A stretch of DNA of 45,670 nt from CAYPUT01 sp046541715 (GTDB lineage: Bacteria > Spirochaetota > Spirochaetia > DSM-27196 > PWMO01): NCBI GenBank assembly GCA_046541715.1, contig JBKHCS010000011.1, positions 1 through 45,670 of the forward strand, given 5' to 3'. Positions 7,081 through 15,709 of this stretch are shown here, in pieces (position 1 is the first letter of the stretch; the number at the start of each line of letters is the position of its first letter). The notes under the pieces were generated by a model. The model made no database searches and was not told the origin of the DNA. It saw only the letters and a program-made list of their open reading frames with translations. The position numbers were made by a program, and so were the translations under genes.

Positions 7081-8244
7081 GTGGCACTGAACCACCTGGA
7101 AACCGCTCGCCGGGGTGCCGGCGCCACCGGCCGGCTGATCGACCTTATCGACACGAACTTCCATTCCCAGGGGATCCTTCCGCCGCCGGAGCCCTTCCGC
7201 CGCGGCTTCGAGGAGTACCTTTCCCGGCGCCGCTACCGACCGGATCCCCAGGGCTCTCTTCCGGCCCGGGAGAGTATCGCGGCCTTCTACGCGTCCCGGG
7301 GTCTACCGGTCTCCCCGGAGGACATTGTACTCTGCGCCTCGACCTCCGAGGCGTACTCGCTGATCTTCTCCACCTTCGGCCGGGCGGGAGACTCAGTCGC
7401 CCTCCCCCTTCCCGGATATCCCCTCGCCGAGTATCTGGCCCGGCAAAATAGGTTAGTCCCCGGGCCGATCCTCCGGGACTTCCGTCGTGGCTTCCACCTC
7501 GACCTGGATACGGCCTTTCTCGTCGCCGTCTCGCCGGATAACCCGACGGGGCGGATCGTCTCGTCCGAGGAGCTCGAGCTTCTCCAAAGGGCGGCGCAGG
7601 CAACCTCGGCGTTTCTAATTTGGGACGAAGTCTTTTGCGATCTAGTATTCGCCGAAGGGGAACCCGGCGCCTCCCGCGATACCGCGCACCCTCTCGCCAC
7701 GGGAGACGGCCCTCCGACCTTTGTGCTGAACGGCGCATCCAAGCTCTTCGCCGCGCCGGATATCAAGGTTGGGTGGATCGTAATAACGGGGAGTCCCCGG
7801 CGGAGGGCCGCCCTCCGGGAGCGCCTTGCGGTAGCCAACGACCACTACTTGAGCTCATCGTCCTTCAGCCAAGAGATGCTACCCCATCTCTTCCGAGATC
7901 TGGGTGCGTTTCGCCGGCAGATGCGAGAGACGGTCCGCCGGCGTCGTGACTGCTTCCTCCGGTGGTGCCGGAGGGAGGCTCGGGTCGAGGTGGTGCCGCC
8001 ACAGGGGGGCATCCACGCCCTCTGTTTTGTTCCGGGCCTCGAGAGTGTCGACGACGAAACCTTTGCCTTAGCTCTTCTCGCCGGAGACCCTCCGGTGTAC
8101 GTCCACCCCGGCTCCCTCTACGGAACGGGCAGCACCCCGGTGTCCTTCGTCGTGTCGCTTCTTACGGTCGAGGCGGAGCTGGAGCGGGGACTCGAGGCGG
8201 TCAGTGCGGCTATTACGGACGCCCGGAGACGGATAGGTTCCTGA
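7081..8244 (+). CDS. PLP-dependent aminotransferase, fold type I (class I/II)
   Basis: 387 residues from a GTG. The aspartate-aminotransferase fold is clear: STSEAYSLIF in the cofactor phosphate region, PGYPLAEY, SPDNPTG with the conserved Asn, IWDEVF with the pyridine-N Asp, and NGASKLFAAPDIKVGW with the Schiff-base Lys at residue 221. The C-terminal domain lacks an obvious RFS-type Arg motif, reading VSFVVSLL near the end, so the usual carboxylate-binding Arg may be replaced and the substrate is uncertain. The neighbouring genes do not suggest a pathway. The last 32 bp overlap the convergent gene. Confidence 0.85.
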   Translation: MALNHLETARRGAGATGRLIDLIDTNFHSQGILPPPEPFRRGFEEYLSRRRYRPDPQGSLPARESIAAFYASRGLPVSPEDIVLCASTSEAYSLIFSTFGRAGDSVALPLPGYPLAEYLARQNRLVPGPILRDFRRGFHLDLDTAFLVAVSPDNPTGRIVSSEELELLQRAAQATSAFLIWDEVFCDLVFAEGEPGASRDTAHPLATGDGPPTFVLNGASKLFAAPDIKVGWIVITGSPRRRAALRERLAVANDHYLSSSSFSQEMLPHLFRDLGAFRRQMRETVRRRRDCFLRWCRREARVEVVPPQGGIHALCFVPGLESVDDETFALALLAGDPPVYVHPGSLYGTGSTPVSFVVSLLTVEAELERGLEAVSAAITDARRRIGS

Positions 8245-9748
8245 ACTCGGCGGCTCCGAGGCTTCGAAGGGCGATGCTCGCGCCGCTGTCGATATCGAAC
8301 CATGTACTGGACCGGAGTCGGTCCACGCCGTCCACCGAAATAGTTATATATCGGGTTGTCGGCTCGTAGAGAATGCCGATCTGCCGGAACTCCGAGAGCA
8401 CCTCCGGAATAACGGCGTCGGCTACCCGCTCCATGTTTACGTCGTCGTCGGATCGGTAAATTTGAAGATGGGTCAGCTCGTGTCCGTAGGCGTCTCGATC
8501 CCGGGTAAACCAGATAAGCATCGACTTCCCGAGGCCGTAGCCCCGGAGCTCGACATTGCTCACCTCAATGTGCATCCCGAGGCCGACCCATCCGGGGTCG
8601 AGGGTCCGGGCTGCGAACTCGTAGAGGGTTGGCCCGGTAACGTCTTCTAAGGGTATCGTCATTTTGGCGAAGAACTGATCCGAATCCCGCTGCACCGCCC
8701 CGGTAAGGGAAATGTCCCAGTCACCGATCTGCGCCCCCCCGGAAGAGAAACCGCTAAGGAGAGGTTCGGTCAGCTGATCCCGGGCCAGTCGCACGAAGCC
8801 CGCGGTCCGGTCCACGGCAAACGCCTCGTACCCGGCATCCATGACCTGCCGGCGAAGCCGGTCGTTCTCCCGTCGTAGCCGGGCAATCTCCTCTTCGACG
8901 TCTTCGGGGGACGTCACCGGCGTCGGCGTTTCCGCGAGACCGATGCGGAGCGTCCGTATCTCATCTGCAAGGCGGGCTATCTCGGCGGTAAGCACCTCGA
9001 AACCCTCCGGGGCCGGCGCGGGTACCAAGCCCCCGGTTTCCGGCGGTGCCGATCCGTCGGTCGTCGGAGCTTCCGGCCGGGTCGCCGTCTCGAGGGCCTC
9101 GAGCTCTCTTTGGAGCTGCTGGTTCTCCAGGTCGAGCCGGCGAACCCGCTCCCGGAGGATCTCCCTTTCCTTCTCCAGCCGGTCCCGTTCCATCGCCAGA
9201 CCAACCTGCCCGGCGGCCAAAGCCTCATGCTCGGCCCGGAGCTCCGCAAGCTCCTGCTCCGCGGCCCGGAGCCCTGCGAGATCTAGGATAAGCTCCAAGA
9301 GCGGGTCTCCCCGGTCGCTGTTGTAGAGGGTCGGGTCCGACTCGGCGAAGGTGCCGGGCACCGGAACGATGGTTCCGTCCCGCCGAACGTCCAGGGTGCC
9401 ACCGTACGCGGTGCCTTCGAGAAAGAGCCCCTCGACTCGAATTCGGCGTTCCCCGACCCGGGTGGCGGTTGCGAAGTCGAGCATCATACCCCGGGGGATA
9501 AGATTCTCGTCTTCGTCGAATACCCGGGTTACCTGCCAGCCCCGCCCGTCGGTGGTTTCCACCCGCAACGAGACCTCCCGGGCTCCCATGCCCACGCCCC
9601 GAAGGTAGAAGGAATCGGGTCCCGCCAAGTGGAGATGCGCCTCGGAAAAATCCAAATTGTCCAAGGAAATCTCCTGGGCCGGGACCGGGAGGGCGAAAAC
9701 GACTAAGAACAGGGTTACGAGGGCCCGCAGGCCGTTTTTGTTCCGCAT
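8213..9748 (-). CDS. exported coiled-coil protein with C-terminal beta-sandwich-like domain, unknown function
   Basis: 511 residues from the ATG at 9748, chosen because it begins a good signal peptide (MRNKNG, hydrophobic core, cleavage near PVPAQ). The frame is open 36 codons further up but without signal character. Three parts are visible: an N-terminal beta-rich domain (about 25-155), a long coiled coil broken by a Thr/Pro/Glu linker (about 165-310), and a C-terminal domain (about 330-511) with regularly spaced aromatic and Gly strands, ending SVDGVDRLRSSTWFDIDSGASIA[...]FRNLSVSGRP in outline, reminiscent of LamG/concanavalin-like folds. It is probably periplasmic or surface located. I recognise no named family. 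It overlaps the aminotransferase stop by 32 bp. Confidence 0.65.
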   Translation of the reverse strand: MRNKNGLRALVTLFLVVFALPVPAQEISLDNLDFSEAHLHLAGPDSFYLRGVGMGAREVSLRVETTDGRGWQVTRVFDEDENLIPRGMMLDFATATRVGERRIRVEGLFLEGTAYGGTLDVRRDGTIVPVPGTFAESDPTLYNSDRGDPLLELILDLAGLRAAEQELAELRAEHEALAAGQVGLAMERDRLEKEREILRERVRRLDLENQQLQRELEALETATRPEAPTTDGSAPPETGGLVPAPAPEGFEVLTAEIARLADEIRTLRIGLAETPTPVTSPEDVEEEIARLRRENDRLRRQVMDAGYEAFAVDRTAGFVRLARDQLTEPLLSGFSSGGAQIGDWDISLTGAVQRDSDQFFAKMTIPLEDVTGPTLYEFAARTLDPGWVGLGMHIEVSNVELRGYGLGKSMLIWFTRDRDAYGHELTHLQIYRSDDDVNMERVADAVIPEVLSEFRQIGILYEPTTRYITISVDGVDRLRSSTWFDIDSGASIALRSLGAAEFRNLSVSGRP

Positions 9749-9812
9749 CTTTACTTGAGAGTATCGGCAGAAGATGCCCCCTTGGTTGAATGCAGACTCC
9801 CTGGAGTATACT

Positions 9813-11435
9813 TTGAAGGACGTGAGAAGTTTATTGCCTCGAATCGCCGTGCTCATTGGTCTCCTGGTACTTCTTCCGGGAATCGGGGGGCTTAGTGCAC
9901 AGGAAGAGGAAGACGAAGAGGGGCGGGGCCCTGAGGAGTTCGTCGTCAGCTTCCTGGAAGGAGATCTGGAGCTGAATCCGATGGTTACCTACACCTCGAC
10001 GGAAGCCCAGATCTATACAGCCCTCTACGAAGGCCTCGTAAGCTACAATCCTCGAACCCTCGATCCGATGCCGGCGGTTGCCCGGAACTGGGACGTCTCC
10101 CCCGACGGGTTGACGTATCAGTTCTATCTCCGGGAAGACGCCCGGTACTGGAACGGCGACCGGGTAACCGCAGATCACTTTCGGGATACCTGGTTGGCTA
10201 TTCTCGATCCGAACAGCGGGTCCGCGTATTCGTTTCTCTTCGACGTAATCGAAGGGGCCCAGGCGTACCGGACGGGGGAAACCGCAGACCCCGCGGACGT
10301 CGGCATTAGAGCGATCAACGCCGGTGTACTGGAGGTAACCCTCGGACAACCGGCGGCTCACTTTCTCGATGTCCTCTGCCACCACAGCTTCGTGCCGGTC
10401 CACCCGGAGATGCGTCGACAGGCCGACTGGTCCGACCTCGACACCATTCTAAGCAACGGTCCCTACTACATTCTCGAAAGATCCGAGTCCGAGCTGCAGC
10501 TCGTGCGAAACGAGCTCTACTGGGACCGGCGGGAAGTCGAGATTCCCCGATTGCGGGTCGAGTTCGAAAACGACACCGTCGCTACCACCAGCAGATTCAA
10601 CAGGGGTGACATCCACTGGCTCGCCGGAGGCATCGCCTTCGATCAGATTCTCTATCCGGAAGACATCGTCATCAATCCAATGTTCGCGACGAGCTATTTC
10701 TTCTTTCGCTCCGACGAGGAGCCCTACAACGACCCCCGGGTACGTCGAGCGCTGGTTCTACTGTTGCCCTGGGACGAGATCCGGGACCCGGAGATCTACT
10801 TTACCCCGGCGCAGACCTTGGTGCCCCCTATTCCACGGTATCCGGAAGCCGACGGCATTACGTCGAGTGACGAAGAGGAAGCTCTCGGCCTCCTCGAAGA
10901 GGCGGGGTTTCCCGGGGGAACCGGTCTGCGACCGGTCACCGTTCGTATTCCCGGAGGAGAGGACAACCAACGGATCGCCGACTTGATGGAGGCCAGCTGG
11001 GGAGAGTATCTCAACCTGGAAGTGGCGGTCGAGATCGTCGAGTACCCCCAGTACTTCGACTCCTTGGAGGAGGACACCTACGAACTCGGCTCGATAAGCT
11101 GGATAGGTGATTTCGCGGATCCCCTGACCTTCCTCCAGATGTGGACCTCCGGGAGCAACCTAAACGACGCCGGGTTTTCGAGCACGGAGTACGACGCGCT
11201 TATCGGCGAGTCGATGGCCCAAGCGGGCATGGAACGCTTCGAGACGCTCAGCGAAGCCGAGCGAATCATTCTGGAAACCGGGGTGGTTCTTCCCATCAGT
11301 CATTCCCCGGCGATCAACCTGATCGATCTCGCCAGAATCGACGGGTGGTACCCCAATCCCTTGGATATCCATCCCTTCAAGCATCTTCGATTCCGGAGCC
11401 GGCGCCCGGTACCGGGGGTAGCCTCCCGGCCGTGA
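9813..11435 (+). CDS. OppA-like extracytoplasmic solute-binding protein (SBP_bac_5 family)
   Basis: About 540 residues. Three starts are possible: ATG 9774, TTG 9813 with GGAG 6 nt upstream, and GTG 9822 with a TATACT box 9 nt upstream. I place it at TTG 9813, which yields a compact signal peptide cleaved near LSA-Q. Family signatures are the early YTSTEAQIYTALYEGLVSYN, WDVSPDGLTYQFYLREDARYWNGD, TADHFRDTW and SNGPYYI. Members bind oligopeptides or other solutes in the periplasm for an ABC importer. No permease or ATPase gene is adjacent, so this is an orphan receptor. The mature N-terminus is strikingly acidic (QEEEDEEG). No lipobox Cys is seen. Confidence 0.85.
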   Translation: MKDVRSLLPRIAVLIGLLVLLPGIGGLSAQEEEDEEGRGPEEFVVSFLEGDLELNPMVTYTSTEAQIYTALYEGLVSYNPRTLDPMPAVARNWDVSPDGLTYQFYLREDARYWNGDRVTADHFRDTWLAILDPNSGSAYSFLFDVIEGAQAYRTGETADPADVGIRAINAGVLEVTLGQPAAHFLDVLCHHSFVPVHPEMRRQADWSDLDTILSNGPYYILERSESELQLVRNELYWDRREVEIPRLRVEFENDTVATTSRFNRGDIHWLAGGIAFDQILYPEDIVINPMFATSYFFFRSDEEPYNDPRVRRALVLLLPWDEIRDPEIYFTPAQTLVPPIPRYPEADGITSSDEEEALGLLEEAGFPGGTGLRPVTVRIPGGEDNQRIADLMEASWGEYLNLEVAVEIVEYPQYFDSLEEDTYELGSISWIGDFADPLTFLQMWTSGSNLNDAGFSSTEYDALIGESMAQAGMERFETLSEAERIILETGVVLPISHSPAINLIDLARIDGWYPNPLDIHPFKHLRFRSRRPVPGVASRP

Positions 11436-11437
11436 CT

Positions 11438-11467
11438 TTGACGGAAGGGAGAGCTTTTGACTATACT
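11438..11467 (+). promoter_or_regulatory. strong promoter of carD, leaderless type
   Basis: TTGACG at 11438-11443, an 18-bp spacer, TATACT at 11462-11467, then 7 nt to the ATG at 11475. Predicted initiation is at about 11474, so the transcript should have essentially no 5' leader. The first 20 bases nearly match the thioredoxin promoter at 7052-7033. Confidence 0.65.
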
Positions 11468-11474
11468 TGCCCCC

Positions 11475-12041
11475 ATGGCGAAAGCAAAGAGCAGCACCAC
11501 ATTCAAAGAAAAGCAGCAGGTGGTCTATCCCCTGCAAGGTGTGGGGCAAGTTCTCTCGATCGAAGAAAAAGAGTTCAAAGAAGAGAAGATCCTCTACTAC
11601 ATCATCTATCTGGAAGTATCGGATATGACGGTGATGGTTCCCGTCGATAAGGCGGAGGAGCTTGGAATCCGGGCTATTGTCAGCAAGAAAGAAGCGAATC
11701 AAGCTCTCGCGCTGATCGCCGAGGATTACGAGCCGGCACCGACCGACTGGAAGCTCCGTTACCAGATGAACCTGGACCTCCTGAAGCAAGGAAGTATCAG
11801 CGACATCGCGACGGTCGTCCGGGCTTTGTATCACCGAAGCAAGGTCAAAGAGCTGCCGATTCTCGAGCGCAAGCTCTTCGACAGCGCCTTAAAGCTGCTG
11901 GTGGACGAAGTCTCCTTTTCCCTCAACAAGTCGAAGGAAAAGGTCGAGGACATGATCTTCGAGAAGCTGGAGACCGAGCGTCCGGCCAAGGCGCCGCCGG
12001 AAGAGAAGGAAGACCCGGACGACCTCGAAGAGGAAGAATAG
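11475..12041 (+). CDS. CarD-family RNA polymerase-binding transcription regulator
   Basis: 188 residues from ATG 11475; a frame open to 11457 adds only six codons. Residues about 10-65 form the CarD/TRCF RNA-polymerase-interacting Tudor-like domain (VVYPLQGVGQVLSIEE ... YYIIYLEVSDMTVMVPVDKAEELGIR). The helical C-terminal half carries the expected ATVVRALYHRSKVKELP and ERKLFDSALKLLVDEV stretches. Family members stabilise the open promoter complex and affect rRNA and stress transcription. The C-terminus is an acidic tail (PDDLEEEE). A strong promoter sits directly upstream and no Shine-Dalgarno is seen close to the ATG. The endonuclease III gene follows after 49 bp and may be co-transcribed. 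Confidence 0.93.
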   Translation: MAKAKSSTTFKEKQQVVYPLQGVGQVLSIEEKEFKEEKILYYIIYLEVSDMTVMVPVDKAEELGIRAIVSKKEANQALALIAEDYEPAPTDWKLRYQMNLDLLKQGSISDIATVVRALYHRSKVKELPILERKLFDSALKLLVDEVSFSLNKSKEKVEDMIFEKLETERPAKAPPEEKEDPDDLEEEE

Positions 12042-12090
12042 CCCACCTGGTGACCACCGAAAAGGCGACCACCGAGAAGGGACCGACGGC

Positions 12091-12738
12091 GTGGCTTTTT
12101 CGAAGCACCTCTTCGACGAGATAGCCGCGCACGTCGGGACCGGGATCCCCTCGGTCTCTCAGATTGCCCGGGAGCACCGGGACCCCTTTCGGGTTCTGGT
12201 ATCCACAATCATTTCGCTCAGGACCAAGGACGAAGTGACGATGGCGGCTACGGAGCGCCTTTTCGGAGAGGCTTCGACGCCGAAGGCCATGGCGTCCCTT
12301 CCCCCGGAGCGGATCGGCCGGCTTATATACCCCGCAGGGTTCTACCGCACCAAGGGAAGGAACATCGCCGAAGTCTGCCGCCTGCTCCTCGCCGACCACG
12401 ACGGCAGGGTACCACCGGATCCGGGAGCCTTGCTGGCCCTTCCGGGGGTCGGGCGAAAGACCGCCAATCTGGTATTGGGCCTCGGGTTCGGTATTCCGGC
12501 AATCTGCGTCGATACCCACGTTCACCGCATAGCCAATAGACTCGGTTGGATTGCCACGAAGAATCCCGAAGAAACCGAGTATGCGCTGATGGATAGTGTA
12601 CCGAAGGAGCTCTGGATTCCGCTAAACGAGACCTTGGTCCGGTTCGGCCAGGGTACCTGCACCCCGACCTCTCCGTGGTGCAGCCGCTGCCCTGTAGCAG
12701 CGGCGTGCCCACGGATTGGGGTTTCTCGGTCCCGTTAG
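12091..12738 (+). CDS. nth: endonuclease III (DNA glycosylase/AP lyase)
   Basis: 215 residues from a GTG. Base-excision repair enzyme that removes oxidised pyrimidines and nicks the abasic site. The helix-hairpin-helix LPGVGRKTA carries the catalytic Lys (residue 123), and VDTHVHRIANRLGW supplies the catalytic Asp (residue 141). The C-terminal iron-sulfur loop is complete with C-x6-C-x2-C-x5-C (from CTPTSPWC). Length is normal for the family. An AAGGGA lies about 9 nt before the GTG. Its TAG is nested with the TAA of the convergent ATPase gene in a 4-bp TTAG. Confidence 0.95.
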   Translation: MAFSKHLFDEIAAHVGTGIPSVSQIAREHRDPFRVLVSTIISLRTKDEVTMAATERLFGEASTPKAMASLPPERIGRLIYPAGFYRTKGRNIAEVCRLLLADHDGRVPPDPGALLALPGVGRKTANLVLGLGFGIPAICVDTHVHRIANRLGWIATKNPEETEYALMDSVPKELWIPLNETLVRFGQGTCTPTSPWCSRCPVAAACPRIGVSRSR

Positions 12739-13442
12739 CTGTCTTCGGCGATCAGGAGCGTCCGGGGATCGAGACAGAGATGGAGATCCTCGTGGGGATA
12801 GGTGTCGTGGTCCTTCACCAAGCTTAGCTTGATGTGCTCGTCCGTCGGCGCCAGCCGGATCAAGACGCTGATGGCGTCAACGTAGGGGTGCAGGATCTGC
12901 GGCACCCCGTTCTCGTCGGTCGACGGATCTTCCCGGTGTAGTGTAGCGGAAAACCACGCGGTGATGCCCAGCTCGACGACGAGCTGTTTGAGCATCTCGA
13001 GGCTTTCGAAGGACCCTTTTTCGAAGTCGTAGCCGTCGACAATCACGACGTCGGCGTGAAAATTCCCGTCGACGATCATCGCACGGATACTTCTTATGAC
13101 CTGATCCACCGACACCCCTTCCTGGGAAAAATTCATGACGACGCGGTTCTTGATGACCTCGTCGTGAACGTGCATCGCGTTCTCCAGCTCCCGCTTCCGG
13201 GCTATCTCTTTGAAGATATCCTCGTACCAGCTGATAATATGGTCCGTCCGGGAGGAGAAGGAGACGTGAATGACATGCTTATCTTGGAAGAGCTGGTCCG
13301 TGGCAAGGTGCACCAGACACGCCGTCTTTCCGACACCCTTTCGGGAAGCGATGACACCGATACCGCCGGGTTCCAACCCGCCGCGGATTGATTGGTCTAA
13401 GATGCGCAGTGGACTCCGTTTTACCAATTCAGAACGAATCAT
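12735..13442 (-). CDS. RecA/KaiC-like P-loop ATPase of unknown role
   Basis: 235 residues. A Walker A motif (IASRKGVGKTA) lies about residue 31-41, followed by HVIHVSFSSRTDHIISW, and a Walker B-like ADVVIVDGYDF near residue 130. The order resembles single-domain RecA-superfamily proteins of the KaiC/RadA/DnaB-like group, but I see no DNA-binding or lid motif that would assign a job. It starts 3 bp after the EF-G stop, so it is almost certainly translated from the fusA transcript, which may link it to translation. It ends in a 4-bp overlap with nth. Confidence 0.72.
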   Translation of the reverse strand: MIRSELVKRSPLRILDQSIRGGLEPGGIGVIASRKGVGKTACLVHLATDQLFQDKHVIHVSFSSRTDHIISWYEDIFKEIARKRELENAMHVHDEVIKNRVVMNFSQEGVSVDQVIRSIRAMIVDGNFHADVVIVDGYDFEKGSFESLEMLKQLVVELGITAWFSATLHREDPSTDENGVPQILHPYVDAISVLIRLAPTDEHIKLSLVKDHDTYPHEDLHLCLDPRTLLIAEDS

Positions 13443-13445
13443 CGG

Positions 13446-15545
13446 CTACCTCACTTTGGCCCGTTCTTGGGCCTTCTTCTTTTGATATTCGGAAATCAGC
13501 TCCTCTTCAATGCTCTTGGGCACCGGCCCATACTTGAGGAACTCCATGGTGAACTCCGCCTTCCCTTGGGTCAGGGAACGAAGGGTCGTTGAATAGCCGA
13601 ACATTTCCGCCAAGGGGACCTCCGCTTCGACAACCGAGTTCGCGCCGTCTTCCGACGAGCTTACGATAACCCCCCGGCGCTGGTTAAGGCTCCCGAAAAC
13701 GTTGCCCTGGAACTCCGTCGGCCCTTCGACGTTTACCCGCATGATCGGCTCGAGAATTCTCGGCTTGGCCTTGGGGTACGACTCCCGGAAGGCGCCGATT
13801 GCCGCCATCTGAAAGGCCATATCGGAGGAGTCCACCGGATGGGTGCTCCCGTCGTTTATACACGCCCGAACGCCGACAACCGGGAACCCGACCAGTCGGC
13901 CGTCCTTCATGGCGGTCCGAAAGCCCTTGTCGCAGGAGGGGATGTATTCGTTCGGGATCACTCCGCCACGAATCGAGTCGACAAACTCGTACTCCCCCTC
14001 TTCCAACGGCTCGATGTACCCGGCGACACGACCGAACTGGCCGGAGCCGCCGGTCTGCTTCTTGTGGGTGTAGTCGAAATCCGCGTGCTCGGTGATGGTC
14101 TCACGGTAGGCAACCTGAGGCATGCCCGAGTCGACATCCGCCCGGTACTCCCGGCGCATCCGCTCCATGTAGACCTCGAGGTGGAGCTCCCCCATACCCT
14201 GGATAATGGTCTGGTTCGACTCCGGGTCGACAAAGGTGCGGAAGGTGGGGTCTTCCTTGGTAAACCGGTTCAGCGCCTTCGCCATGTTACCCTCGGAGCT
14301 CTTATCCTTCGGAGAGATCGCAAGAGAGATGACCGGCTCCGGAACGTACATCGAGGTCATCGAGTAGTTCAGGTCCGGGTGACAGAAGGTATCCCCGGAG
14401 GCGCAGTCAATTCCGAAAATCGCGACGATGTCACCCGCCGGCGCCTCGGAGATGTCTTCCATCGCGCTGGCGTGCATCCGGATAAGACGGCCGATCTTGG
14501 TCTTCTTCTGGGCCCGGGTATTGATGAGCTCCATACCCTTTCGGAGGACGCCCTGGTAGAGCCGGACGTAGGTCAACTGACCGTACTGGGTATCCTCGAG
14601 CTTAAAAGCCAGGGCCACGGTCGGCGCCTCGGCGTTGTCGGTCTGCAACCGGACCGACTCCTCGTTGTTGTCCAAATCCAAGGCGTAGTACTCGGGCTGG
14701 TACGGTTCCGGAAGATAGAAGATCGCGGCGTCGAGAATGTCCTGGACGCCCTTGTTCTTGTAGGCAGCACCCATAAATACCGGAATTAGCTGCCGCCGGA
14801 GAACGCCGTGCCGGACCGCCTCCCGGAGAAGATCCTCCGAGACTTCGCCTTCCAGGTACGACTCGGCCAGCTCGTCGGAGAACATTGCCGCCGCGTCGAT
14901 CAGTGCCTCGTGCCGGGCCTCTGCTTCGGCAAGGAGGTCTGCGGGAATCTCGTCCCGCCGAACTATCTCGCCGTTGGGACCGTCGTAGTAGTGGGCCTTC
15001 ATCTCGACCAGGTCGACGACCCCGACAAAGCGGTCTTCGAGACCAATCGGAAGCTGCATCAGAACCGAATTGTGTCCCAATTTCTCCTCGATCTGGTCCC
15101 GGACCCGCACCGGATTCGCCCCCGTCCGGTCGCACTTGTTCACGAAGGCGACGAAGGGCACGTTGTAGCGTCGAAGTTGCCGATCCACCGTGAGCGTCTG
15201 GCTCTGGACGCCACCGACGGAATCCAGCACCAGGATTGCTCCGTCGAGGACACGCAAGGCACGCTCTACTTCGATCGTAAAGTCCACGTGCCCCGGAGTG
15301 TCGATAATGTTGATGTTGTGATTCTTCCAGGAGACATTGGTGGCCGCAGAGGCGATCGTAATGCCCCGCTCCCGCTCCAGCTCCATGGAGTCCATTGTCG
15401 CCCCGACACCGTCCTTGCCACGCACCTCGTGAATGGCATGGATCTTCTCCGTGTAGAAGAGGATGCGCTCGGTCAGGGTGGTCTTGCCGGAATCAATGTG
15501 TGCACTGATTCCGATATTTCTCATTTCGGTCATTTTCTCTGCCAT
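13446..15545 (-). CDS. fusA: elongation factor G, mitochondrial/spd EF-G1 type
   Basis: 699 residues from ATG 15545 (GGAG about 10 nt upstream); the open frame extends 27 codons into the leader. The GTPase catalyses ribosome translocation. G-motifs are HIDSGKTT, RGITIAS, DTPGHVDF and FVNKCDR. Sequence choices such as MELERERGITIASAATN, VGGVQSQTLTVDRQLRRYNVPF, NKGVQDILDA, LFGIDCASGDTF written here as IFGIDCASGDTF, FTKEDPTFR and MFGYSTTLRSLTQGKAEFTMEF follow mitochondrial EF-G1 much more closely than E. coli FusA. This is the spdEFG1 class, which in studied species handles translocation while a second paralogue handles recycling. That paralogue is not in this window. It is followed by the ATPase gene. 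Confidence 0.95.
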   Translation of the reverse strand: MAEKMTEMRNIGISAHIDSGKTTLTERILFYTEKIHAIHEVRGKDGVGATMDSMELERERGITIASAATNVSWKNHNINIIDTPGHVDFTIEVERALRVLDGAILVLDSVGGVQSQTLTVDRQLRRYNVPFVAFVNKCDRTGANPVRVRDQIEEKLGHNSVLMQLPIGLEDRFVGVVDLVEMKAHYYDGPNGEIVRRDEIPADLLAEAEARHEALIDAAAMFSDELAESYLEGEVSEDLLREAVRHGVLRRQLIPVFMGAAYKNKGVQDILDAAIFYLPEPYQPEYYALDLDNNEESVRLQTDNAEAPTVALAFKLEDTQYGQLTYVRLYQGVLRKGMELINTRAQKKTKIGRLIRMHASAMEDISEAPAGDIVAIFGIDCASGDTFCHPDLNYSMTSMYVPEPVISLAISPKDKSSEGNMAKALNRFTKEDPTFRTFVDPESNQTIIQGMGELHLEVYMERMRREYRADVDSGMPQVAYRETITEHADFDYTHKKQTGGSGQFGRVAGYIEPLEEGEYEFVDSIRGGVIPNEYIPSCDKGFRTAMKDGRLVGFPVVGVRACINDGSTHPVDSSDMAFQMAAIGAFRESYPKAKPRILEPIMRVNVEGPTEFQGNVFGSLNQRRGVIVSSSEDGANSVVEAEVPLAEMFGYSTTLRSLTQGKAEFTMEFLKYGPVPKSIEEELISEYQKKKAQERAKVR

Positions 15546-15626
15546 GTGGCCATAACTCCAGTTATTCTGGGTACAAAAGTAATCATGGAAGGCGCGCGCC
15601 GGTTGCTCCGGAGCGGAACGGCACAT

Positions 15627-15655
15627 AATATACGGTTAGTTCGTTCGGTTTTCAA
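15627..15655 (-). promoter_or_regulatory. promoter of fusA with overlapping inverted repeat
   Basis: On the minus strand: TTGAAA (15655-15650), a 17-bp spacer, TATATT (15632-15627). Predicted initiation near 15620 gives a leader of about 75 nt. A short inverted repeat (TCGGTT-N3-AACCGA, 15645-15659) covers the -35 and could be an operator; that is inference. Confidence 0.65.
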
Positions 15656-15709
15656 CCGACAGTCTTCTCCGCGGCCCGCGTTTTGCCGCGTCTAACAGGA
15701 TTCTCACAG

